NCBI GenBank assembly: GCA_025094145.1
Contig: JALLLS010000156.1
Span: forward strand, 1-25,000
Origin: Spinellus fusiger
Lineage: Eukaryota; Mucoromycota; Mucoromycetes; Mucorales; Phycomycetaceae
Direction: 5' to 3'
DNA length: 25,000 nt
Shown here: positions 9,815-18,860 of the stretch, one piece after another
How the letters are laid out: the number at the start of each line of letters is the position of its first letter
How positions within the stretch are numbered: position 1 is the first letter of the stretch
Notes under the pieces: model-generated
The model's database searches: none
What the model saw: only the letters and a program-made list of their open reading frames with translations
Told to the model about the DNA's origin: nothing
Made by a program: the position numbers and the translations under genes

Positions 9815-9860
9815 ACAAACACACCTTTTGTTTCTGATTTTTTGAACACTATGAATGTTT
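9815..9860 (-). repeat. Fragment of a dispersed repeat next to Tc1 copy 2
   Basis: The reverse complement reads TGTTCAAAAAATCAGAAAC followed by AAAAGGTGTGTTTGTAATAC. This matches 22379-22420 and is cut by the Tc1 end. Confidence 0.65.
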
Positions 9861-9929
9861 TATCTAGCATTGTAAAAAAAATTCTTGGGATTGATAAAGA
9901 AATGAGTGACAAAAATCAAAGAGAAAAGG

Positions 9930-9949
9930 GTTGTTGTAATTACAACAAC
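9930..9949. other. Perfect 20-bp palindrome
   Basis: GTTGTTGTAATTACAACAAC is its own reverse complement. It marks the start of a block repeated at 24208-24300. Confidence 0.7.
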
Positions 9950-10027
9950 AACAGTAACAGCCACAGACTGCTGATTAGGTCGTCTTCTTTCTACAATGCA
10001 ATCTATAGTTAAGACACTACATATTGA
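9930..10027. repeat. Dispersed repeat block shared with 24208-24300 (inverted)
   Basis: The stretch GTAACAGCCACAGAC through AGTTAAGACAC matches the reverse complement near 24208-24300, with scattered differences. It borders the deleted Tc1 copy that starts at about 10029. Confidence 0.65.
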
Positions 10028-10028
10028 A

Positions 10029-10352
10029 CATGTCTGATACGCCTCGGAAATATGAATTGAAGAAAGAAGAGTATCTATTACTAATGTTGAAAGTTAGTGT
10101 TGAACTTGCACAGCGATGAGTTCAGAGTATGACAGACAGGTGCCAGGATGTCATTGATGCCAAAGGAAACCATACAAAATACTAACTGTATTATTATTCT
10201 ATTTTCTATAATGAAAGATATTAAGACATGATATGCTTAAGTTTGGAGCTTATAGATCAAATATAAAATGTTTTATTTAATGTTGAACATGTCTTATCTG
10301 TTTTGTCCTGATCTTTATATTCAAAGGTATTCAATTCAATTGAGTGTGGCTG
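10029..10352 (+). mobile_element. Internally deleted Tc1 element
   Basis: ATG at 10030 begins MSDTPRKYELKKEEY, a transposase N-terminus. After about 60 bases the sequence jumps to the transposase C-terminal end (VELAQR, then MTDRCQDVIDAKGNH). The right terminal repeat TTCAATTGAGTGTGGCTG ends at 10352 and is followed by TA. No left terminal repeat is visible. The right end and its flank match the left end of Tc1 copy 1 and the Helitron DNA beside it. Confidence 0.7.
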
Positions 10353-10365
10353 TATTCACACTTTC

Positions 10366-11050
10366 TTGAAAAAGTTTGTTAATCCAAATTATATACCTAA
10401 TAACATTATTTGAGTCAACCATCTTCAAAATAGATATACAGGCTGTTATAAGTATGGATATTTGCGCAAAAGTCATTAAAATTGTCCAAATAATGATAGA
10501 TACCAAACAGAAAGTAGAGACATTGTGATATGATCAAGAAACGGCAGCTTACTGTAAAGAATGAGATGAATCAGTCATATAATCCTATGAGCTATGTACT
10601 TCTTTCTTCCTACAGGACAGTTAGGTTGGACTATAAATATATACTTATTCAACGACCAAAATGTCAAGATCAGTACAATAAAACACTACTGCTTCAGACT
10701 AATGTATAGAAAAATAAATCTCTCGCATTTATTTGGAAAACCCTTTTGTCAGTATGGAGTAGACATGCATTCTAACATTGAACAAGGTTGTCTGAATTTT
10801 ATATAGCACAACCAAGACACACTGAGAAGAGATATACTAAGTGGTGTACAGAATACTGTTACTTCAGATCTTAGGCACTAAAAACGAGAAACAAACAGTT
10901 AGCAAATCGTTAAAAAAACAGCCACACAATCAATGGTTTGTAATGAAGCATATATGATAAGCTGTATTATATTTGAATACAGTGGATTGATCTTTCAGAG
11001 ATAATATAAAAGTACAACAGCCTGCATTAGAATGTATGTCTTTTGGTGGT
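10366..11050 (+). pseudogene. Helitron replicase (helicase-like N domain) fragment, second copy
   Basis: Plus-strand reading from about 10612 gives GQLGWT, QNVKISTIKHYCFRLMYRK, then FCQYGVDMHSNIEQGCLNFI, one stop at 10804, and HNQDTLRRDILSGVQNTV. This follows the order of the Helitron helicase-like domain: G.GW, YY..RL..R, LFQQY.VD....IEQ.RLN.I, and NQ..LR.D...GVQD. The stretch at 10975-11050 resembles the 1795-1850 region of the first copy. There are stops, and no HUH or helicase motifs can be seen, so it is a remnant. Confidence 0.7.
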
Positions 11051-11406
11051 GATTTCTGCCAAGTTTTTCTATTTGTAGTAATCATTAAAGTATAAAAGAA
11101 GTATAAAAGAATAACAAACAAGTTGAATAAAAAAGAGTAGAGTTAGTTGTACGTTAACTAAACCAAATACCTTTGGACCTAAGAAGTCATTAACGACACC
11201 ATCACATCAATGGATGATAAATAATAGCTGATACTATTCAGTGTTGCTAATAAAATAACTATTTATTTCCTTTTTCTTATTGTATTTCTATCTATTCTTT
11301 CTGAACTAAAGATGTTATGCAGCCAACAAGATGTTAATGAAGTAAAGAAGATACAATATGCTTATAGATTCGACCTAAGATTCTTGCATGCATTTGATTT
11401 CTATAG
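11051..11406. other. Spacer upstream of the Fanzor fragment
   Basis: AT-rich DNA. A short open frame at about 11311-11410 (MLCSQQDVNEVKKIQYAYRF) is not assignable. No upstream Fanzor exons are recognisable. Confidence 0.4.
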
Positions 11407-11947
11407 GAGCCTGTAGCAAGTTATCCAGGTGCGAATCCTACCAGAAGAATGGCAATAAAGGGAAAAGACATGTGGAGGATATTGAAGAAAGAAGGATTCA
11501 AACTCTATCTTATCAATGAATTCAAAACATCGAGCCTGTGTCCTGAGTGCAAGTTCTCACCTTTGGAAAAATTTAAACATGTCAAGAACCCCAGGCCATA
11601 CCAACGAACAGAAATGCCCAAAGTTAAATGTCATGGTCTTCTCAGGTCATTTCTTCTTAATTTTATATCAAAATAAGACTCATTTTTCTTTCTCTTCAAA
11701 TAGATGTTTAAACCAAAATCGTATGAAAGACAAGACATTGAGGCTTTAGAATCGTGATCTAGCTGCTACATTAAACTTTAGACATATTCTAATGTCTCAA
11801 AGGAAAAATGGTACCCGCCCAGAGCGCTTTTGTAGATATAAAAAAAGAAAGTATGACTCCAAAGATACACCTAGAACCAAAAAAAGGTCCCAAGCCTTCT
11901 GGTTCATCTCCATCCTTCTCCCTCATTATTGCTGGAGCCTCGGTTGA
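11407..11947 (+). pseudogene. C-terminal part of a Fanzor/TnpB-like RNA-guided nuclease gene
   Basis: Exon 11407-11645 reads GANPTRRMAIKGKDMWRILK, then GFKLYLINEFKTSSLCPECK and KFKHVKNPRPYQRTEMPK, then VKCHGLLR. An intron 11646-11703 (GT-AG) keeps the frame into CLNQNR. The next segment is NRDLAATLNFRHIL and KNGTRPERF. This is the TnpB/Fanzor order: RuvC-II region, CPxC zinc ribbon, then NRD with the RuvC-III Asp. Defects: a TAG stop (11747-11749) where Trp normally precedes NRD, the last zinc-ribbon Cys replaced by Arg, and everything N-terminal missing. Known relatives cut DNA with a guide RNA, but this piece cannot. Confidence 0.8.
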
Positions 11948-12044
11948 CTAACAGATGGAAACCCATGCTACAGGTAAACTATCTAAAATAATAATGAGGT
12001 GTATCTTATTGAATTTTTTCATGTAAAAGACATTATAATGTCTA

Positions 12045-12215
12045 GTTAAAGTCTACTGAACAGGCCATTATTATCAAGCATCCTTAAACAGTAACAAATT
12101 ATTCTTAATAATACAGTCACCCGTCTATTTAGTATAATTAGACTTATCGAAATTGTTTTAACAAAAGCATCCTTGTTCCTGAGTCTGATATTCTTTTGAA
12201 TTTAACAGAGATATT
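12045..12215. repeat. Dispersed repeat shared with 24085-24205 (inverted), pogo/Tc1-like end
   Basis: TACAGTCACCCGTCTATTTA at 12113 onward and GCATCCTTGTTCCTGAGTCT at about 12168 recur in inverse orientation at 24085-24165. The flank before it (GTCTACTGAACAG, AACAAATTATTCTTAATAA) is shared too, with a 28-bp insertion here. The TACAGTC start resembles transposon ends, but no partner inverted end was found. Confidence 0.55.
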
Positions 12216-12314
12216 CACTTCTATTCATTCTGCCTCATAGTATTGTTAGGGTGAGAAGACATTAATCACAGATGTAAGACAATTTTCATTGTAGAAAATG
12301 AGGAAATTGCCATA

Positions 12315-12531
12315 TATTGGTTTCATTCAAATGATTTGCATACTGGACTTTTTTTTTTGTATATTCAATCTCCAGGTCTGCGTATTGTATGAAATAAAAT
12401 AAAAGCTTTCTACAGTCTGACTGTTTCTACTAAAGATCAGTTTTTATTTTATTTCATACAATACGCAGACCTGGAGATTGAATATACAAAAAAAAAAGTC
12501 CAGTATGCAAATCATTTGAATGAAACCAATA
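12315..12531. repeat. Perfect inverted repeat: 90-bp arms, 37-bp loop
   Basis: The arms are 12315-12404 and 12442-12531. Each contains a 10-base A/T run of equal length, and I see no mismatch. The loop is 12405-12441. There is no clear target duplication and no coding capacity. A transcript would form a 90-bp hairpin. Confidence 0.9.
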
Positions 12532-12677
12532 CGTGAGATCCTTAATTGAGATAACTTAGGGAAAGATCAATCTCTATGTGTCATGTCTGGGATATTTGGT
12601 GGTAAGTTGTGCTGGTATAACAATGACTATAGTTGACTATTTTTTTTATTTGTTAAACAAGTTTAAATATAATACAA

Positions 12678-13768
12678 TTATAAATTTTGAAACTCTTCTA
12701 GGTATCTCAACTTTTTTTGCAATCTTGAGATATCCTCTGATAGTTTTTCTATCTCATCTGCTTTTCTTTTTAAAACTTCTATAATTTTGAGTTTTATGCT
12801 CTCAATATCAACGTCCAATTCATTATCAAATGCATTTGTTGTGGCACTAGTATTGATAGTAGTATTAGTATCTAATTCATTATTGGATGTATGTGCTGTG
12901 GCATTGGCATTGGCAATAGTATTGCTACTAGTTGGGATTGATTTAGTTGGACTACAATGACAATGGCATATCACTTTTGTAGAACTGATTATTCTTGGTT
13001 GTATTTGAGATTTAGTCTAAATAGCAAGGTTATGATTTATACTTCATTATGATTTTATGTTGATATAACACACTTACATAGATGACAGGCTGATTGTCAA
13101 TCAAGCTAGGATTTACCACTACATCTTCAATTCGTATGCATATAACTTTTTCTTGTATGCAATAGATATGATAAAATGTAGCAGCATCAATTTCAGTTTC
13201 AAAATGTACTAAAGCAAAGCTACTTCAAGTTAGATATTTGCAAGGCACTTTATGTTAAATATCTTTTTGTTTTTTTTTACCTATCAGCTTCTTGTTTAAT
13301 TACATGTAGAGGTTTTATTAAAGAGCATTCAACCAAATATCTATTCAACACCTTGCTGCTGATATCTCTCAATGAATTTCCAGCTAACTGGACATGGCAA
13401 CGTCTGTTTGTACATGTGGAGCACATTATGTAAGTAAACTTTTTGTTAAAAGCTAAGCATTTTTTTTTTGTATTCTTTATTGACTGGGCCGACACGTTAT
13501 GACGTGCGGCACTTTAAAAATAATAAAGGTCACGTGGACCGAACAAAAGGAAAGAAGGAAGGAAACTAGCTAAAATGAAAAATACATTAAGAAAGAAAAG
13601 AAAAGAAGAAAATAGAAAAGAAAAGAAAAACACTTCAAGACACCATAGAACAAAGAGCCACCACCGAAGAAGAAGCCTTAATCGCCACAACACCAGGAAG
13701 AAAAGGATGTTAAAAGCTAAGCAAGCAACTATAATATTCCAATATCTAAAATTTGTTTTAGGTGACAT
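12678..13768 (-). CDS. Gene D: RRM-like protein with C-terminal coiled coil, split by a SINE
   Basis: Minus-strand exons: 13768-13281 (interrupted by the SINE at 13460-13708), 13222-13078 and 13016-12678. Introns of 58 and 61 nt are GT-AG and phase-consistent. Ignoring the SINE and one target copy, the frame gives 235 aa. Residues 30-105 look like an RNA recognition motif: CHVQLAGN (RNP2 position), then RSSFALVHFETEIDAATFY (RNP1 position and second helix), then EKVICIRIED. A Ser/Thr/Asn-rich linker follows, then a coiled coil near the end (LKRKADEIEKLSEDISRLQK). The SINE brings a stop at 13514. Use of ATG 13426-13424 would still give the RRM. Function unknown, possibly RNA binding. Confidence 0.7.
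13460..13708 (-). mobile_element. SINE-like retroposon with poly(A) tail and 15-bp target-site duplication
   Basis: The 15-bp direct repeat GTTAAAAGCTAAGCA flanks the element at 13445-13459 and 13709-13723. On the minus strand its 3' end reads CAGTCAATAAAGAATAC followed by A10, a poly(A) tail after an AATAAA signal. It encodes nothing. A relative lies at 18861-19144. The structure is that of LINE-mobilised retroposition. Confidence 0.8.
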
Positions 13769-13877
13769 CAAGAATGTTTAGGTTATACAGAGACAGTCAC
13801 ATCAATAGTATACGTCAGCTTTTAGGTTCAGAAACTTTATAAAAAAAAAATACCCTGGCATCTTTTCTTTCTTTTTT

Positions 13878-14150
13878 GTCATCTCTTGGGGATGGCCTTT
13901 TTTTCTTTCTTTTAGTCATCTCTTGGGGATGGCCTTTTTTTCTTTCTTTTAGTCATCTCTTGGGGATGGCCTTTTTTTCTTTCTTTTTTGTCATCTCTTG
14001 GGGATGGCCTTTTTTTCTTTCTTTTAGTCATCTCTTGGGGATGGCCTTTTTTTCTTTCTTTTAGTCATCTCTTGGGGATGACCTTTTTTTCTTTCTTTTT
14101 GGTCATCTCTTGTGGATGACTTTTTTTTCTTTTTTTTGGTCATCTCTTTT
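13878..14150. repeat. 37-bp minisatellite (GTCATCTCTTGGGGATGGCC unit)
   Basis: About seven units of 37-38 bp each contain GTCATCTCTTGGGGATGGCC followed by a T-rich stretch with TTTCTTTC. The last two units are diverged (TTGTGGATGAC, TTTTGGATGGC). The unit length is not a multiple of three. Confidence 0.85.
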
Positions 14151-14154
14151 GGAT

Positions 14155-14305
14155 GGCATTTGGTCTGCTTTTACAGCAGGCATTTGGTCTGCTTTTACAG
14201 CAGGCATTTGGTCTGCTTTTACAGCAGGCATTTGGTCTGCTTTTACAGCAGGCATTTGGTCTGCTTTTACAGCAGGCATTTGGTCTGCTTTTACAGCAGG
14301 CATTT
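14155..14305. repeat. 24-bp minisatellite, six perfect units
   Basis: GGCATTTGGTCTGCTTTTAC followed by AGCA repeats six times at 14155-14298, plus a partial unit. The period is eight codons, and the minus strand reads MPAVKADQ repeated. No gene context supports translation. Confidence 0.9.
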
Positions 14306-14529
14306 TGGATGTGAATTGCTAACTACCTCCTCGTGGTCACATCTGGGCAACCACTATCTCTATGAATGTGGGCAAAATGTTAGCAGTTTGATCAGTTTTG
14401 TGCTGTTTTTTAAATAAATATTGTTGTGCATTATAAAAATATAATAAAATATTTACGTATGCCATAATTATGTGTAATCATTCTGGTAAAGTTCATTAAA
14501 CATAAACAAATGATACAAGAATAATACAA
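14306..14529. other. Spacer, nothing recognised
   Basis: AT-rich DNA between the minisatellites and the first DD34E element, with no supported feature. Confidence 0.5.
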
Positions 14530-14531
14530 TA

Positions 14532-15623
14532 CACCTTTTTCAGAAATTATTTGCACAACCTCAGAAAAAAATTGTACAAAGTGTGCAAAGTTTATTAAAG
14601 GGTATGTCTACTTAAACATGTCTTAAATTTAGAAGAATAACGACAAAATCCCTTAAGATCACTGATAAGAATATTGCTACATGCTTCAGTGATCCTCATG
14701 TTTAACGTCTTATTTTCTAAGAGCTTTTCTCTTTTAAGCTTACTCTTCACAACAGACCAGAGTTGTTCAATTAGATTAAGCTCAGGAGAGTAGGGTGGAG
14801 GGTATACACATCCATAGCCATGACTTTCAATAAGTCTGCTAATACTTCCAGCTGTGTGGATAGGTGCATTATTCAATATTATATAATGTCCTTTAAATTC
14901 ATTGTAAAGATCTAAAACATTCAAAATACTTGCAATAAAGTTAAATTAATGACCAGTAACTGTTCCAGTGAGACTGTCCATTGCTTGATCTAACATTGCA
15001 GAAGAGTGATCCAAAAACTTTTCAGAAAGATGTTTCTTATGGTCTTCATTTAATAATGCTGGTCGGCCCATTTTTGGGGTCTCTGCTGGCTCAACTTTGA
15101 GATCTCTGTTCATATTTTGCATGATTTGTTCCTGATCTCTTTCAATCCAGTTGTATGTGGTTCGATGAGCAATACCCAACTGCTTAGCTGCTTTACCTGC
15201 AGTCATATCTAGTTCATAAACCAGATGAGAAAAGTGACCTTTAACAGCATCACCGTGTTTCTTGTAGTAAGACACAGGTGCTGGAGTAGAAGTTGTATCC
15301 TTTTTGGTGGCCTTGGGTTTTGGCTGAGGCTTCTCGGGTAGTTTTAAGTCCAATTAGGTACTGTAGTCTACAATATTTTGAAGAGGAAAACATTCTTTAA
15401 CTACATCTATCAATATAGGTTCATTGCCCATTTTTTTGATAGCATTTTCTTGTCCATCTTCATAGTAAATCTGTAAGCTCATTGTTGAAGAAATAGTATT
15501 TCGAAAAGTATGCAAAAACAATTTATGAAATTGTGCAAAAAGTAAAATATAAAGTGTGCGAAAAGTGAAAAGAAAGTGTGCGATTTTTTTCTGAGGTTGT
15601 GTGAATACTTTTCGAAAAAGGTG
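14532..15623 (-). mobile_element. DD34E mariner/Tc1-type element 1 (internally deleted)
   Basis: The ends are CACCTTTTTCAGAAATTATT at 14532 and, on the other strand, CACCTTTTTCGAAAAGTATT ending at 15623. Both continue into CACAACCTCAGAAAAAAAT. TA lies at 14530-14531 and 15624-15625. The right TA is also the start of the next element. Confidence 0.8.
14595..15482 (-). pseudogene. DDE_3-type transposase, deleted and mutated (element 1)
   Basis: Reads in one frame from ATG 15482 (MSLQIYYEDGQENAIKK). A TAA at 15356-15354 interrupts it. A helix-turn-helix region (GKAAKQLGIAHRTTYNWIER) and the GRPALL motif follow. The frame then jumps directly from LDQAMDSLTG to GTVTGH, so the segment with the first catalytic Asp is missing. 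A second TAA lies at 14948-14946. The second Asp is Asn (IILNNAPIHT). The Glu motif is present (PYSPELNLIEQLWSVVKSKL). The N-to-E spacing is 34 residues, as in DD34E transposases. It cannot be active. Confidence 0.8.
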
Positions 15624-15625
15624 TA

Positions 15626-16861
15626 CACTATTTTCACTTATTATTGTCGCACTTTTGGAAAAAAAACTTAGTGCACAAGTGGAAAAAAACTTGTCGCATT
15701 AATAAATTAAAAGATGGCGTATAAGTTGGATGCGACAAATGCGACATAAATGTTTTATTTTTAAAGAGGCTTCTCTTGTAAGCAATCATCAAATCTATCA
15801 ACAGAGTATTTGCAAAACCCTCTGAGGTCACCGAGAAGAACTTGGTTAGATGCATTGGCGATTCTAGATGATAGCGTTTCTTCTTCCAATAGTCTTTCTC
15901 TTTTCAACTTGCTTTTGCAAACAGACCAGAATTGCTCAATGGGATTCAACTCTGGTGAGTAAGGGGGAAGATAGACACACCTGCATCCATGGTCTTCAAT
16001 GAAGCTTTTAATGTCTTCATTCATGTGGATAGGAGCGTTGTCCATAATCAAGTAATTATCCTTGAAAACATCTGGAAAATTGTCCATGACATCCATTGTA
16101 TCGCTCAAGAAATTAAGATAGTGGCCAGTAGCAGTGCCTTTGCTTTGTTTTCGAGAAGGCCCACTAGATCCAGCAGTTTTTCTCTTTTTTCAAGCAGGCA
16201 ATATTTGAGGCCGTCTTACTTTTATATTGACAATGCCCTGAGCAGATGTTGCTCCCAGGATGGTTGTTGTTTTAGCCCTCGTTCTTGGTACTTTTACTAC
16301 TGCACAAGTACCTACTTTTGACCAAGCAAAAGTACGCTTCATGTTGATGTGGAATGCCGCCTCATCTATAAAGACACAGTTGCTCGTGTAGTCCATGTCT
16401 GTCTCCATCCATTTCTGTACCCACTCCTTTCGATTCTTGATCTTTTCAGGACTATTATGATCAACTGAATGAAAATAGGCTCTTTTCAGACTGATCATAC
16501 AATTTTTGGTGACAAAATTGTAGAGAGCTGTTCTCGATATCTCTAAATTAATAAAAAGACTTTGTCAAGCTCTCTATTTGATCCAGGACTAAAGAGGGCT
16601 GATTGTCCAATAAATCGACCAAAAATCTTTTATGGCTATCGTCAAGTAGTGCTGGTCTACCAACTGGCCTTCCACTACCTTTTTTTCTGGCAATGAATGT
16701 CTGAGGATTCTACTGATTGTTTGAGTACCATCGCTGAGCAGTGCGTGGGTGGATTTGAAGCTTCAGCGCAGCAGCTCTGACGCTCATACTCCTTTCATAA
16801 ATCAACACAAACAACTGCTCTTTTTCGGAATCTTTGTAATCTTATCTGCACTTTTTTTTTG
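15626..16861 (-). mobile_element. DD34E mariner/Tc1-type element 2, cut by Tc1 copy 3
   Basis: Begins right after the shared TA at 15624-15625 with CACTATTTTCACTTATTATT followed by GTCGCAC and short GTCGCA/TGCGAC repeats. The other terminal repeat is missing because Tc1 copy 3 starts at 16864. Confidence 0.65.
15761..16858 (-). pseudogene. DDE_3-type transposase, nearly complete but broken (element 2)
   Basis: The N-terminal region (about 16858-16560) shows VRAAALKLQIHPRTAQRWYS, a helix-turn-helix, and GRPVGRPALLDD. One TAG, one frameshift near 16560 and one TGA at 16192-16190 break the frame. The catalytic core is otherwise whole: NCVFIDEAAFHINM (first Asp), YLIMDNAPIHM (second Asp) and YSPELNPIEQFW (Glu), with 34 residues between the second Asp and the Glu. 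The start codon region is lost at the Tc1 junction. It is the best-preserved DDE triad in the window. The C-terminus ends at 15761. Confidence 0.8.
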
Positions 16862-16863
16862 TA

Positions 16864-18208
16864 CAGTCACGCACCATTGATTTTAATACTTGCCTAAATT
16901 TTAATAAAAAAACTTTTTTTTTTGCATAAAACTCTTCTTCTTTCCAAATAGTGTTAAACCAACACAACATGTCAGATACATTTTCAGAAATACACACTCG
17001 TGGAGAATATGATAAAGCAGAAGATAAAAAGCTATGGGGCATTTATTACCAGTTTAAGGCTGGATTAAAATTGACTATCATCGCAAATGTAGTTGAGATG
17101 AAAAAGCCCACAGTTCAAAATAGTATCGGAAACATCAAAGAACATAGGTCACCATTGCGTTTAAAGAGTCATGGAAAAAAAACAAAAAGTCAGTAAGAGG
17201 GACTTCAGACAGGTAGAAAAGGTCATTAGAAAGGGTCCATTTGCCCCATAGAATTAGCTGAAGTTGGAGATGTTGAAGATTTAGGTTGATGTATGTAGAA
17301 ACACCATTATCAGTTACTGCAATCAGTTAGGGTTTAGATCTTTTTCTGTAGACCACAAGATAGCCTTAATTAAATAACACAAAGAGAAGCGGCTTCGTTG
17401 GGCTAAAGAACACATCAATTGGACAAACGACCAGTGGAAAGGCGTTATCTGGTCTGATGAGTCCAAGTGCACCGTGAAAGAGAACGATGGAGGTGCCCGT
17501 GTCATCAGAAAAGTTGGAGAAAGATATGATCCTAATCCTATTATTCCAACAACGAAGTTTGGTGGTGGTGGGGTCATGCTTTGGAGCTGTTTTTGGGTGG
17601 GCAGATTTGGCCCATGAGTCTTTGTTGATGGCACTGTAAACCAAGACAAATATATCAATATTTTGGCTGGTGAGTTTCATCCTAGGTTCATGGAATTGAA
17701 TTAGAAAAGACAGTGAGTTTCTGTTACAAGAAGATGGTGATAGTTGTCATACTGGGGCCTATGCTAGATAGTGAAGAAAGACACATCAAATTAGAAGCTT
17801 TGAGTACTGGCCCGCACAAAGTCCTGACTTGAGCCCAATTGAACACGTCTGGTGGGCCTTGGAAAGACGAATTAAGGAAAGAAAGGCATTTACCACCAAT
17901 ATTGAATGTTTGAAGGCTTTACTTGCAGAGGAGTGGGAGAGGGTCAGTATTGAACTTGCACAACGATGAGTTCTGAGCATGACAGATAGATGCCAGGCTG
18001 TAATTGATACCAAAGGAGGCCATACAAGCTATTAACTATATTATTATTATTATTTTATTTTCTATAATTAAAGATATTAAGCTTTGGTGTGATTAAGTTT
18101 GAAGCTTCTAGATCAAGTGTAAAGTGTTTTATTTGATGTTGAACATATCATAAATATTTCGTCCTGAAGTCTATTTTCAAAAGTATTAAATTCAACTGGG
18201 TGTGACTG
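16864..18208 (+). mobile_element. Tc1-like transposon, copy 3, 1345 bp
   Basis: The left end is CAGTCACGCACCATTGATTT after TA at 16862-16863. The right end is TTCAACTGGGTGTGACTG at 18191-18208, followed by GG and not TA. The two ends are of different subtypes: the left matches copy 1's 5' end and the right is like copy 2's. The body is nearly identical to copy 2 in inverse orientation. Confidence 0.8.
16969..18030 (+). pseudogene. Tc1-family transposase, frameshifted (copy 3)
   Basis: ATG 16969 starts MSDTFSEIHTRGEYDKAEDK. The N-terminal frame ends at 17196. Catalytic blocks follow in other frames: RLRWAKEHINWTNDQWKGVI, WSDESKCTVKENDG (first Asp), QEDGDSCHTGAYAR (second Asp), two in-frame stops, then WPAQSPDLSPIEHVWWALER (Glu). 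There are 35 codons between the second Asp and the Glu. The C-terminal remnant is CQAVIDTKGGHTSY. All minus-strand open frames over this stretch are shadows. Confidence 0.75.
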
Positions 18209-18212
18209 GGTG

Positions 18213-18500
18213 TGTGTAGTGTTGGAAACTCAAAAAACAAGAGGTGTGTTTGGTTGATTTAAAGGATATATATTTTAAAGATCTATTCTATTAGCTTTGG
18301 TCTTTTTTATACATAATTTTTAAGCTTTAAAGATTTATTTTATACTGTTCAAAATATAGAAAAAAAAGGTGTGTTTGGTAATAAAAGAAGTATATTTCGC
18401 AAAGCTTTTGATGTCTAAAGAATAGCTAGCTTTTATGCCTTTTCTAATCATAACAGTCTATCTAAAAATACTAGAGCAATTTCTTCTGAAACATTAGCCA
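18213..18500 (+). repeat. Dispersed repeat with two direct subcopies
   Basis: AACAAGAGGTGTGTTTGGTT at about 18228 and GGTGTGTTTGGTAATAAAAG at about 18368 are two diverged subcopies. The second continues as GAAGTATATTTCGCAAAGCT and stays similar to 22375-22550 for about 150 bp (TCTAT..AAAAT.AC.A.AGCAAT). A solo LTR is possible, but no ends could be defined. Confidence 0.5.
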
Positions 18501-18860
18501 AGTCTTTCCATCACCTCAGCATATTGAGTGTATGAGGCTTCCTAATTTTCAATACTATAAAAGCTTGCAAGATGCCAGATAAACAAAACAACTAATCGCA
18601 GTGTTCATTCAACAGATTACACACTTTTACAGATGATGTCAACAAATCAATTTGAAACTTAGTAGAGGGTTCAATAGCCTTCATGTTAACTTTGTTGAAA
18701 GTCAACAGAGAGGACTATTGATGTTTTTCCAACTGTAAAAGGGAGAGAACAATTAAGTAAACAGTTAAAAAAATATACGTACATGTCCCTTGTGCCGTTA
18801 TCAAGATAGTTAGAATCAAAATGCAATGCTCTCATTGGTTGTCACAGTTTGAACTTTTTT
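18501..18860. other. Spacer, nothing recognised
   Basis: Contains a TATAAAAG box-like sequence at about 18556 but no supported gene after it. Confidence 0.4.

Noticed and set aside
8660..10012. Plus-strand open frames over Tc1 copy 2 (for example 9015-9350)
   Set aside because: Shadows of the minus-strand transposase; the same frames recur over every Tc1 copy in the antisense direction.
10915..10940. ACAGCCACACAATCAATGG, like a Tc1 end
   Set aside because: No element body or partner end follows it.
14103..14303. Open frame with repeated MPAVKADQ
   Set aside because: By-product of the 24-bp minisatellite whose period is eight codons; no gene around it.
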